From the NCBI GenBank assembly GCA_022410635.1, contig JAJVDF010000362.1, positions 1-64,000 on the forward strand: DNA of 64,000 nucleotides, written 5' to 3'. Of this stretch, positions 42,889 to 53,560 are shown one piece after another. Numbering within the stretch: position 1 is the stretch's first letter; each line of letters opens with the position of its first letter. The notes beneath the pieces were generated by a model, which made no database searches, was not told where the DNA came from, and saw only the letters and a list, made by a program, of their open reading frames with translations. This stretch comes from Tretioscincus oriximinensis. Its lineage: Eukaryota > Chordata > Lepidosauria > Squamata > Gymnophthalmidae. A program made the translations under genes and the position numbers.

Positions 42889-45370
42889 ATGTAGACACTG
42901 TTATTTTGATAATATGATGCTTGTGATGAAGTTAGAAAATGATTAAATTATACCATGGAAACGTATACTTCGATATTACTTCAAATACATGAGGATCTTA
43001 AAATTTGTTTGTTTCTAGTTATTAGTATTATGACTCAAGAATACAGTTTGTAATGATTTGTATCCATCTGCCTTTTTTAAAGGCCCAATAGTTATATTTA
43101 CATTTTNTGCAGAAGTTTGGCAAAATAATTTATATATGTAAAGAACATTATTTGAACATTTTACAATGCTTACTCTACAATATTTGCATAGTGGTAGAAA
43201 CAGTTTAAATATTTTAGGCTATATTTATTTTTCTATAAGATGTGATTTGATTTATAAGAGTAAGGAGAAAGAAAGATAGGCAGATAACTCCTTTTTCAGT
43301 GCTTAAGTTGTAAAAAAGCATGCTAGCAGCCTCTAGTTAACATTAGAGGCTTTTATGGACATAGAGCTGAGTCGAGTTTCTGATAACTGTATGCATGCAG
43401 ACTTCCCTTCATTTGTCCATTGTAACATCTCAGATCTCTTTCAGAGACATAATACATTCTACTGTAATTTAATTTTCTTGTATCACATGCCTAACTAAAT
43501 TTCTGCTTAATGGCCATTGCCTCAAGGGAGTAACAAGATTTTATTTGGTGCAAGATTTGTTCTTCTTGATTTCTATGACATCCTGAGTATGTCCAAGACC
43601 CATAATTCATAGTCAGATATTCTCTTACTCTGGTGTCTTTTCATAGCCATACATCCAAACCAAGGGAGGTCAGTGCTTGAGAGGTCATTGCTTTATTTGA
43701 TGTCACATAAGTATTCTCCTCCTTCATTACCTAAACCTTCATCTCCATAACTCAGTAAAGCTCCTTNATCAGGTCTTGAGGACATATGCTTCACAGTGGG
43801 AGTAATGAAAGTGGTATCGCTTCAGGTGTCTTTCCTCCAAGTTCACTGCCTTTGAAGATGCTGTNTAATTATTATTGCTAGCCACGTCCATACAACTTTT
43901 CTAGAAGTAATTTGTCTTCTCCTTCTCTATTTTTAACAGAGTATTTTTTGTTTACATCCTAAATGAAGTTTGATTTTGGTTTTTGTACTTGGAGGCTGTA
44001 TCTACACACACTTGTTTATTCCAGAATTTCTTGGTGATCTANTTTATTGGTTTGCTAGTTTTAATGTGCTGCATTCATGTCTTTATAATATATTCCATGT
44101 TTTTTTAATTCTGTAAAATCCTAAGAAGCAAGATTTTCCATGAACATGACACACTCTTCCATCAGCCATATCATTTGCTGGTTCTCAAGAGGAAGTCTAG
44201 TAGTCCCTCTTNCCAAATACTATTTGGTAATTTTCTGTTCATATCCGATTCCTTCACCTNTAATCCTCGCAATTTCTTGCAACACTGCCTTTTCAACACA
44301 ACCCCATACAGCTTTTCAATGGTTAGTTTTCTCAATAAATCAATAAATCAGGTAGTTGGTGTTAACCCACAATCTGCTTGTTTATACAACAACCTATAGT
44401 GACAAATGCAACATAAATTTGACTTTCACACAGATTATTGACTCAATATGGATACAGCCTTAGGTAGTGACATGAATTCATAAAGTACATGTCAAATAAA
44501 TATGTGAGACAAATTATTTTATTTTAAAATAAGTATTTATACTTATTATTTTCTTTTTAAATATATAACTGTACTATAGATAGATTTTATGTTAAAAGTA
44601 CTGTTAGAAAATGTAGTTTGGGAAATTCAAAAATGACAAACCAAGTGTTTTCTCTTAATGCATTCTGAATAACCAATGCTCATTCACTTAATTTTAGTTG
44701 GGGTCATCAGGTAAAGTGATGGGAAGAAACCTAAATTTTAGCAAAACAATATATTTGCTAAATCACCCAGAATCTAGACCCATATTTTGATTTTTAAACA
44801 GTTTTGAACTGTCCCAAAACAAAAAAAAATTAAAAGCACATTACAACAACAACAATACACATATAGAATTTTAAAATGTATATACTGACAGAAATATATA
44901 CAAAGCTATCAGTGGATGGAAAATTTACTCAGAAATAAGACAAAATATATTTTTAGATTAAAATGAAAAGTGAGAAACCAAAATTAAAACTGATTGGCCG
45001 ATTCAATCACTCTGTCAGGGATTAAATCAAAGACTTTACCTGCAAAGATACTGTTTCCTAATTGAAAGAATTTTCCCATCCAAATCTCCCGTTCATGTTT
45101 CATTTGACCATTTTAAATTTAGTCTTCATTTGAAATGTGTGAAAACAATTTTTCCATGCTCTAGTGGCAGATTTATCAGACCAACATTATGGCTACCAAA
45201 AGTTAAAATAGCTATTAAAATCTTGACAGTTCAGTTCTGTTTCTGACAGGTTTAGAAATTCTGTTTTATGAATTTAAAGCTGTTTTCCCCTGCCTTTCTA
45301 ACCTGCTTTACCATCAAAGCAGAAGCAAATCATTATAGAACATTTAAACTAGTTCTGAATAAAAGACATA
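42889..45370. other. 2.5 kb of unique AT-rich DNA
   Basis: No gene or repeat recognised. Several isolated N positions occur. Confidence 0.4.
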
Positions 45371-45374
45371 TTTG

Positions 45375-45470
45375 CACTATTTTATTTTATTTTATTTATT
45401 TATTTAAAGATTTTTACCCCGCCCTTCCCCCCNAAGGTGTCCAGGGCGGCTTACAAAAGTTAAAAGTTAA
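45375..45470 (-). repeat. L2-type 3' tail, minus strand
   Basis: (ATTTT)/(ATTT)n runs into TTTTTACCCCGCCCTTCC and GGGCGGCTTACAAAAG. The complement is the stem-loop GCCGCCCTGGACACCTT...GGGCGGGG and AAAT tail of L2 and its SINEs. Confidence 0.75.
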
Positions 45471-46160
45471 AATTTTGAACTATAATCTGTGCCTCTGCAT
45501 GCATTTGACCTGTTAAGATGTAACCTTCCATTTTTTCACTGATCCCACGAAGAATATTCTATGCCTTAGAATATCTACAAGTATTTTAAAATATACTCAA
45601 ATGGAATACTTTTCTATATCCTTATAAAACAATATTATTAATATTATTAATATGGAACCCATAATCAGACCTCACAGAAATATATAAAAGACAAGGACTG
45701 TCTCTTTCATCTCCCTGAATTCTTGGGCGAAAATATGTTTGGTGAGTTCAAACTGATATTTCCATCTGCAGCAAATCTTTATCTACTTGAGTGACATGAC
45801 TTGACTGATACTCAACCACATAACTCCTAGTTTTAATTTTGGAGCAACACTATTCTTCCTGTTGACTCTGCAGTGAAAAATCATGCTATCACAAAATGGC
45901 TTCTCGTTTGGTAACTGTGCACATAAATGGGACTGTCCCAATAACTGGAAGGCACTTTCATTCCCATGATGAACAGACACGTAGTAGCATAAGGTGCATC
46001 TCTAGTTCATCTTGGAAACAACATCCAGAGTCTTACTCCTGCATTGTCCTCATTGTGCTTGTTTTCGTTAGAATTTTAACATCAATGTCCAACTAGAGAA
46101 ATTCTGGTAACTAGCTACTCCAAAAATATCAAACTAGGATTTACACTTGCCATGCACACC
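45471..46160. other. Unique sequence
   Basis: No gene or repeat recognised. Confidence 0.4.
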
Positions 46161-46167
46161 AAAACTA

Positions 46168-46475
46168 TTATTAAATCTGGATTTGCTTGATCCAGACTAA
46201 TTATAGCGGGGCATACCTGAATTAAGCGCTTCAGACTGCAGATTTAATGCATGTCCTTGCAGCCACACCCAAACTCAGACCCAGTTTGCATGTCGATGCA
46301 GAATCCAGTACAGACAGTACTGGAATGGATGTTGAACTGATTAATGTAGTCTACCATTATTCCAGATTAGAGAGTTCACAGAGGATCCAAATTTCCATCT
46401 GTTCAATGCAGACAATGGGGACTATTAATCTTTTTTAAATTGGACTATTAAGTATATGCCTAAAGGACCTTTCTT
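46168..46475 (+). repeat. Unclassified interspersed repeat, copy 2
   Basis: Partner of 13923-14225: TTATTAAATCTGGATTTGC, TGATCCAGACTAATTATAG, CTGATTAATGTAGTCTACC, and the end AAGTATATGCCTAAAGGACC. Ends and length correspond, so this is a family and not chance. Confidence 0.55.
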
Positions 46476-47000
46476 TTAAAACAGGAAATATTCATTCTTA
46501 ATTATTTCAGGATCTGTGCTGTTTTGAAAATAATGTGTTTGTGCATGTGTGAGATGGCTTCTTAAGAACTCCCTTCACCATTTCTTACAATATTTCATTT
46601 CATTAGAAGCTTCATCAGGTGAACGCTATCACAATGTGTAACTTTTGAAAGCAACATGAACTAAAATCTGGGCAAATCATTGTAGCCCTAAGCAAAAAAT
46701 TAATGNCATTCATTTCAAGCCAGAAATTTTCTTATCTAAAACTTCCAAAATACTTTGATCTAAAATTGAAAATTGTAATATAAACAAATAGATAAAAAGA
46801 GATCAAATGCTTAAGATGCCTTTCCAGAAAGTCAAGTTTAGAAGTAGTAAGCAACAGGTGTCTTAGATATATATGTTAGATCTTAAATAATGTTAGGGTG
46901 TTCATAGACATAAAAAAACCACAAATATTATTGCCAAGATAATAATGATTATTGCTACTGAATAAGTTGCTGTTTTTTAGAGCTAGAGTTTTTTGGGGTA
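46476..47000. other. Unique AT-rich sequence
   Basis: No gene or repeat recognised. Confidence 0.4.
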
Positions 47001-47004
47001 CATC

Positions 47005-47163
47005 AGGGCAGGGGATCTTGTAGCACTTGGAGATTAACATGAGGAAGGTCAGTGACATGAGCTTTCATAGGCAAATCTATATTCCTCTTGTTAATCTCCA
47101 AAGTACTACAAGGCCCCCTGGCTGGATTTTCTCACAAAACTATTACAGCTATTTCTTTGAAAT
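47005..47163. mobile_element. Older PLE fold-back copy
   Basis: The left arm (minus sense) reads GGATCTTGTAGCACTTGGAG, ATTAACATGAGGAA, ACATGAGCTTTCATAGGC. The right arm (plus sense) reads TTCCTCTTGTTAATCTCC, AAAGTACTACAAGG, GCTGGATTTTCTC and the PLE end TATTACAGCTATTTCTTTGAAA. About 35 bp of each arm pair with roughly five differences. The strand switch lies at about 47078-47082, just outside the ribozyme core, so the breakpoint differs from the 35.8-kb copy. Confidence 0.65.
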
Positions 47164-47164
47164 C

Positions 47165-47828
47165 TACTTAGAGCTCCTCCCATTCTCTTAGGATTCTCTG
47201 GTTGAAGGCAAAAGACAATTTCTGGAAAAGACAAAGAAAGAATTATTGCTATCTAAAAGTATTATTTATCTTTGGAATAATCTTCAAACATTAAGAAACT
47301 TTCATATATCTAGTACTAGGCTGCACTCAGATACAGGTGCACAGAAATATTTCTTAAATATTCCAAAATAAAGACCTTTTTCTACCAGAATATCTGTGCT
47401 ATATTTTAGAATATCGAACTGTAGCAGAATAAGTACATATTGTCTGGATACTGCTGAAGTGGTTCAAAAACATCCTGACCTCTTTCTGTACTAGTTTTTC
47501 TATTCTGCCTGATCCTGGAATAAGACCATGTAATTTGCATACTGGTGTGGACTATGGTTGCTCCTGACCTCCCAATCACACTTTATTTGCATTGGATAAA
47601 GATCCCAGTCCTGCTGTAGTCATATTTTAATTGGTAATGTGGGGTAATGCAGAATACAATGTAGCAAGAAAATAGCGCACCATGGCTCCCCTGGATGAAA
47701 AAGTATCCAGAAATTCACAAAGTGTCATTGTCAAACCATTTATCAATGCTGATATAATACTCTTTAATACATTTAAACATATTACATTGTGATTGGGAAA
47801 ATTGAACATTCAACATGAGGAGATTATG
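47165..47828. other. Unique or very old repeat sequence
   Basis: A 'ggctgcactcagatacagg' start at 47328 resembles hAT-type ends but no partner end is convincing. No gene is recognised. Confidence 0.3.
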
Positions 47829-47829
47829 T

Positions 47830-48040
47830 AATGTGTTGGCCTGCCTCATTGATGTCCAAACACCAGCTGAGGTGGCACACATCACCTTGGCCTGTTCCAC
47901 TGCTGGGGAAGGNGCTCATCTCCCGTAGAGGCAGACTGCCTCTACGGGAGATGAGCACCTTCCCCGGCAGTGGAACAGGCCAAGGTGATGTGTGCCACCT
48001 CAGCTGGTGTTTGGACATCAATGAGGCAGGCCAACACATT
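47830..48040. repeat. Near-perfect 211-bp palindrome (105-bp arms, 1-nt centre)
   Basis: 47830-47934 and 47936-48040 are reverse complements over 105 bp. There is one mismatch (47904 T against 47966 G, a G-T wobble) and one N at 47913, predicted T. The single centre base is A at 47935. It is GC-rich compared with the flanking AT-rich DNA. Flanks show no target duplication and no similarity to other repeats here. Open frames on both strands are mirror images and not genes. It may be a young inverted duplication, an element, or an assembly fold-back artefact. Confidence 0.92.
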
Positions 48041-48154
48041 GCAAAGTGACCATGGAAGGTCCCGTCTCTGGCACTTAATTGACACTTTTTTCCTGCAAGT
48101 TAAGTGCCCTAGGCACATCACCATGACAGAATTTATTTAGATGCAGGTTAAGAG
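48041..48154. other. Short flank with 9-bp hairpin
   Basis: GGCACTTAA and TTAAGTGCC near 48070-48110 form a 9-bp stem with a 20-nt loop beside the palindrome. The two may be parts of one unit. Confidence 0.4.
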
Positions 48155-48430
48155 GAGTCCTGTTGAATCAGGCCAAATTCCAGCATTCTCTCTCATACTG
48201 TGACCCACCAATTCTCAACCAGAAGAAGAAGGCAAAATGGCCATTTGCTCCCAACTCCCTGCAAATGGCATTTCAGGAATACTATATCCACCGTAATTGC
48301 TACTGATACACTTGGCTTCTATGAAGACCTCCAAATCTTATCTCAAAATGACCGAGATTAATAGCTACCACCACCAATTCTAGAAATAAATTCTTTAGAA
48401 AGAAAATTTGTCCCTGTAATTGTTTCAGAG
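48155..48430 (-). mobile_element. CR1-clade LINE 3' end (TTCTTATG type, subfamily 2)
   Basis: Complement of GTGACCCACCAATTCTCAACC, CCTGCAAATGGCATTTCAGG, CTTGGCTTCTATGAAG and ACCACCACCAATTCTAG matches the 40590 copy. It is truncated and decayed, and the terminal TTCTTATG units are lost. Confidence 0.8.
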
Positions 48431-49875
48431 ACAGAAAGAAAGTTCAGAATTTGTTACTTAGAACCTTGTCAGGAAGGATAAAAAATATCTGACTGTCTTG
48501 TACTCAAGCTGAAACCTATGTTCCTGAGTATCCTAAACATTTATTATTGCTTTGATTGATCTCTTAGCTACAATCCCTTGATTTCTTCATTCAGTTTTCC
48601 CACTCCATTCCATGGCCTTCTTTTATTCAAATTTCTTTTTAAACNTAGTATTTATTTTTAATCATACTGTTCTCACTTCTATGCTGTCCCCATTTTGCTC
48701 ATTACCAGTCAGCATGGACTATACTAGCTTACTGCAGATACTTCTGTTGCCAATTCTACTAATCACACTTAAAAAGAAAATCCTGAGCAAAGCAAACATT
48801 GCCTAGAGGTGTCGAAGTGCAGGCAGCATAACATAAGCATGTTTTAAAAACGGAACATGTTAAGTACGTTCAGGGTTGCTTATAAATTTCCAGTTCAAGG
48901 GTTAGCAGCATTAACCAGGCTTAATTGTATGTAATGGAGCAAACTGCCATCTGCTTATAAGCCGTACAGAATTTTTATGCGAACATACAAAAATAATTCT
49001 CTTAACATGGCTTTTTACAAGAAGCAGATTTTATTTTGTATTACGGAGAAAAAAATATATATAGAAGATTCCGGAAATGGCCAGGCTTAGCTTATTTCTT
49101 TCCAGTTGATGTAATCAGCAACATCTCAGAGTGGACTAATATTATTTCCAATATTTACCAAAGCAGAGAACAGTTATATTTTATCATATGACAACAAATC
49201 GAATAACTTCTGATAACACAAGAGAACAAACCAAATTGTGCATTATGTGGGAAGAGGAAATAAATAAACAACAGCAACAGAAAACATTGCTATTAGACAA
49301 TATATTTCAATCAAAAGTATTTTTTTAAATTAAAAAAATNACTTTTTTTAAAAAAAATACTGGGCAAATCTGAAATATGTGCACACTACAATAAATTTTA
49401 TTAAAAAGGAAANCTCATTAGTGCATATTTCCATGCAGTTTAGCAGCCACAGATTGTCTATCTTGTAGGGTAATCCATTTTAACCCATAGTAAACTTCAA
49501 ACCAAAATTATACTTTTGTATTACTATATATTCTAATATGATTATACATCCCAGATATGAAAGTAGTCCAAAACTGCATACCTAAAAGCATTTACTTGAG
49601 TTTAATCTCATCAAAATGCAGTTGAAGTCCATAACTGATACTTACATTTACATTTTAGGCACATTGCATTTAATCTAATTTNTGATCCTTGCTGTCTCAG
49701 AATTGATTTTTTCCCCCCTTGTTCCCCGAAGTACTTTTTTTCTCCTGAATAGGGAAGGTATTCTTATTGCTGTTTATATGGACAGAAGTTTGTTGCCTTA
49801 ACCAATGAAGGATCTGGTCAACTTAGATCAAACTTCTAAAGGATGTAGACCNACAATCTACATTTCAATTGGATA
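48431..49875. other. Unique AT-rich block
   Basis: No gene or repeat recognised. The block 48780-49320 is free of repeats and could hold conserved non-coding sequence, which is a guess. Confidence 0.3.
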
Positions 49876-49879
49876 AATT

Positions 49880-49965
49880 AGTTCCACCATTAACCTGGTG
49901 GTGAGACAGAATTGATGTAAGCCTTCGGGTGAAAACTAACCATGTAACAGATCCCTAAAATGTTG
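49880..49965 (+). mobile_element. tRNA SINE family A internal fragment
   Basis: TTCCACCATTAACCTGGTGG, AGACAGAATTGATGTAAGCC and TTCGGGTGAAAACTAACC correspond to 'ggaaccaccatagcctggtg', 'gatagaatgtgagccttcgg' and the following segment of 17632-17944. Confidence 0.6.
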
Positions 49966-50375
49966 TGCTGAGGCCTGTGCAAACAGAGCCCTAGTGAACT
50001 ATCCTGGGATTGCTATAGACTTCTGTGGCAATCTCAATGCAGTCCTGGGAAAATTATGGTTTTTAAACCACATCTAGTTGTAGCCATGGAAGGTTAGAGC
50101 AACTATGGGGATCCATAGGACTGAATCTGAGGCATTATATATTTTGATGTTTTGCTTGAAAGCTTTGTNCTCAGACAGTAAATTGTGCTTGGCTATCAAT
50201 CCTGCCTTCCTCTCCAATCCATCAAAATCAATGCTATTTAGCAAAGCACAAAGATAAGCAGATCACAAAAGTTAAAGTCCTACTGCCACTTTTCCTTGAC
50301 AGTATGGAAGGGGGAAGATAGGGGGAAAGTGATCACAGACCGCGCTCTGACTAACATGGAAAAACTGAATTAGGA
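49966..50375. other. Unique sequence
   Basis: No gene or repeat recognised. Confidence 0.35.
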
Positions 50376-50379
50376 AACA

Positions 50380-50800
50380 GCAAAATGGATTTAAATCCAC
50401 TCCCCTTTTCCCCTTCTCCCCTGTTCCATTTCGGCTCCATTTCAATGGACAGACACAGAGCAATGAAACTGCGGAGCCTGTTTGTTTGTTTAAAAAATCC
50501 CTGCCTTTGTATGTAAGAAGGGATTGTCCTGAAACAGCTCCTAGCTCCTATGGCACCATAAGCAGACCCAAGGAAGGGAGGGGTTTGTGAGTCCTAAGCA
50601 GCAAATCACTGTGGGTCTTCTTCCTTCTGCTGCCTTTGGGGTTTCAGACGTCCTTCCATTGCTCTAGCATTTGAACAACTCTCAGCAATCACAATAGGAG
50701 GATCTGCAGTGATCTGCTGTAGAAGAATTTCCTCCTACGGCAAANTGTTGCCAGGATGCGCTTAACATGTATGGTGTTAAAATGCACTTGGCATAGTTTT
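50380..50800 (+). repeat. Unclassified interspersed repeat, copy 2
   Basis: Partner of 27545-28070, sharing its ordered landmarks (GGATTTAAATCCACTCC, TTTAAAAAATCCCTG, GATCTGCAGTGATCTGCTG, GTTAAAATGCACTTGGCA). No coding frame. Confidence 0.5.
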
Positions 50801-50984
50801 CAGAGGGAACTCTGCTTTGACCCCATGTTGCTGTGCACGTGTTTTCCATTGGGAGTAAATGGGAAATGCGTGTGCCATTGCAAAGTGACAGAGCATTTTT
50901 CTCCTAGTGCAAAGTCATTTTTTGTATGAAAAACAATTTCTATGGCACTTTCCAACTCCGGGGCAGACTGGACAGTTGATGTGT

Positions 50985-51474
50985 GCAAACCATACAACAT
51001 TGAAATGTACAAAATCACGCATGGGATCGACAGGGTGAATAGAGAAAAAATGTTTTCTCTACCACACAACACAAGGACCAGAGGGCATTCCTTAAAGCTG
51101 TTGGGTAGAAATGTGAGAACAGACAAAGGAAAGTATTTTTTCACCCAGAGGGTCATCGGCCTGTGGAATTTACTTCCTGAAGAGGTAGTGGTAGCTAACA
51201 GCTTGGATAGTTTCAAGACAGGACTAGACAGGTTTATGGACACCAAGGGTATAAATGGATACTAGGATGGATGTCTGGATGTTGCCTCCGGGATGGAGCA
51301 ACAGGCAGGTCTCTTGAAATATCATTTGCAGGGAGTCATGAACAGGAGCATATTTTGCTTTTCTCTGTTCGGACTGCCCAGGTGCATCTGGTGGGCCTCT
51401 GTGTGACACAGAATGCTGGACTCGATGGGCTGTGGCCTGATCCAGTATGGCTCTTCTTATGTTCTTATGTTCTT
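50985..51474 (+). mobile_element. CR1-clade LINE 3' end (TTCTTATG type, subfamily 1)
   Basis: This is one of the best-preserved CR1 copies. A single open frame at 50942-51265 carries YKITHGIDRVNREKMFSLP, RTDKGKYFFTQRVIGLWNLL and SLDSFKTGLDRFMDTKG. Then comes the 3' UTR with GGATGTTGCCTCCGGGATGG and TTATGTTCTTATGTTCTTAT at the end (51456-51474). It is 5'-truncated just upstream of the frame's CR1 part. Confidence 0.9.
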
Positions 51475-52480
51475 ATTGTGCCATCTAGACTCACTCATTG
51501 TGCCATAAATACAATGTACAAATTCTGCCTTTTTCTGTGTGTCTGTTGTTTTCTTGCAGTACATTTCATGGATTTTCTTATTATTTTAATGAGTAAATCT
51601 TATGGCAATAACAAATCCTTTTCAATGTTAAATTGTAGTGGAAATTTTTACCAGTATTTTTCCCCAATAACTAATAAGTTTCATTCTTATATATTAATGG
51701 GCTCTATGGTTGCCAATTTGAGTTCATAATTGGGGTCTTGCAGTGTTTCCTTTATGTTTTAATTTTTTGGAGTGGCACTGAGTGATTATAATGCTTAATT
51801 ATCGTCCAAGCTTTGTTTACAAACTTATTTTGCAGAAATAAATTACCATAAGAGTTGAGCCATATTATCAAAATTTATTTTCAGCAGGCCTCTCTGAGAG
51901 CCTGTTGATGGCAATATATTATCTCCATTTCCTGTTTGAAAGAATGTTAATGTTGTTGGACTAGGGGTTATCTGTAGCTCTAATTATATTAAAGTACCTC
52001 TGCTAAATGGCAAATTAATCATACTTTTCTAGTCATGCAGAAGAGTTGCAGCCTTCCAAACTCTTCCAGTCATAGTTGTGGTTTGCTCAGAGCTTTTTTT
52101 CTTGGGTTTACATCAGAGTCTCTCAATTTGCATTTTCCAGGTCTACATTCGCAGAAATCCATTCCCAGAATAATATCCCAACCAAAGTGCTAAAGGAGTT
52201 AACAAGGAATGTTGAGAATTGTCGTTCAGGAATATCTGGGGGACTGCAAGTTGAATAACCCTTCTCTACATTAACCACTTTAGTGAAATGTACGCTATAT
52301 GATTTTATAATGGAAATAAGACTTGCAAGGACAGGGGTTTCCATAAGATTGACATGGGGAGTAAAACGGAGTAAGCCACTGCCTTTGGGATATCTGACTC
52401 TAGAAGCCCAATTTTGATAAATACAATCCTCACAATCCTAGATCGGAATTACATCATGTAGTCAAGTACTTTCTCTATCA
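51475..52480. other. Unique AT-rich sequence
   Basis: No gene or repeat recognised. Confidence 0.4.
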
Positions 52481-52516
52481 GTGTGTGTGTGTGTGTGTGA
52501 GTGAGAGAGAGAGAGT
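52481..52516 (+). repeat. (GT)n(GA)n microsatellite
   Basis: Nine GT units run into about eight GA units. Confidence 0.92.
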
Positions 52517-52828
52517 AGACAGGCTTTGTAGATTTTGTATTGTCGTTATTTTTCTTTTTTCTAGTTATTCTTTTCGTAGCGTACTGTACTATGGTCACAG
52601 TCTGACATGTCCTTCGGGAAAAAATATGGTATGTATTATTGTCTGAGTATGATTTTAATTATTTATTGTTTGTCTATCTTTATTGTTGTTTTTTATATTT
52701 GTGTGGAAAACAATACATTTTTACAAATGGCAACATCATACATTCATCACAGACTAAAAGCTAATTTGGTTATTTAGAGTTACCAGAAAAAAGATGCAGA
52801 AAGGATCTGGTACCTAGATCTCTCTACC
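52517..52828. other. Unique AT-rich sequence
   Basis: No gene or repeat recognised. Confidence 0.4.
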
Positions 52829-52829
52829 A

Positions 52830-53560
52830 CCGNCCCTTTAAGGGACCTGGGAACGTGGCTTGATTGTGGGTGAAAAGGAGAACAGTCAAGCAGGCTGGAG
52901 ACTTGGCTTTTGCAGCTAGAGTAAAAGAAAATGGAAAGACTAGAAACAACGGAATGAAACTGCAAGGGAGTAGATTTAGATTGGATATCAGAAAAAACTT
53001 TCTAACAGCCAGGGTGATAAACCAGTGGAACAGTTTGCCACAGGGTATGGTGAGTTCGCCTTCCCTGGAAGTCTTCAAACAGAGGCTAGACAGTCATCTG
53101 TCTGGGATGGTTTAATGAATCCTGCATCGAGCAGGGAGTTGGACCCGATGACCCTGGAGGTCCCTTCCAACTCTATGATTCTACGATTCTATGATTCTAT
53201 GAAAAGTTTAGCTTGCCTCTAGGTAAAATAATAATTCAGGCAAAAGACTTCAAGAGAAATGGTTTTAATGCTGGATAAGAGATACGAGAAAGACCTCATC
53301 TGAGGCATTACAATTCCTTTTAAACCCCCTTTGCATCATCACAAAAGAAACAGCTGATTGGATCTTTTTCCCGGGCTTGTGAGTTCCATCCTTTCTTCTT
53401 CCTGTCTGCTTTCCCGCTCTTTGCCTTGATTTTCCTGCCGTTGGGGGTTGTCATAGCAATGCTGTACAGGTCAGGGGAGAAGCTTAATCCTGTTCCTTTT
53501 TTTAAACATGAGGCTTTGGAAGCCATAGTGCTTCAGTCAGCTGTTTAACTGTCAGGCAAG
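52830..53560. repeat. Unclassified LTR-like repeat, copy 2, with nested CR1
   Basis: CCCTTTAAGGGACCTGGGAAC and AGAGTAAAAGAAAATGG lie before, and AAAGTTTAGCTTGCC, AAAGACTTCAAGAG, AATGGTTTTAATGCTGG and CCTTTTAAACCCCC after, a CR1 3' end. The pieces join in the same order as the uninterrupted copy at 36085-36660. The 3' limit is uncertain. Confidence 0.45.
52918..53202 (+). mobile_element. CR1 LINE 3' end (ATTCTATG type)
   Basis: The frame at 52864-53115 gives KTRNNGMKLQGSRFRLDIRK, NFLTARVINQWNSLPQGMV and SLEVFKQRLD, the canonical CR1 C-terminus. The 3' UTR has GAGTTGGACCCGATGACC, AGGTCCCTTCCAACTC and three to four ATGATTCT/ACGATTCT units ending about 53202. It is the best example here of the ATTCTATG-ended subfamily, of which 1056, 6740, 23745, 25943 and 62513 are fragments. 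Confidence 0.9.

Noticed and set aside
47328..47620. Possible hAT-type element starting GGCTGCACTCAG
   Set aside because: No convincing inverted partner end or target duplication.
47824..48049. Mirror-image frames on both strands starting MCWPASLMSKHQ
   Set aside because: They are identical only because the region is a palindrome. No coding evidence.
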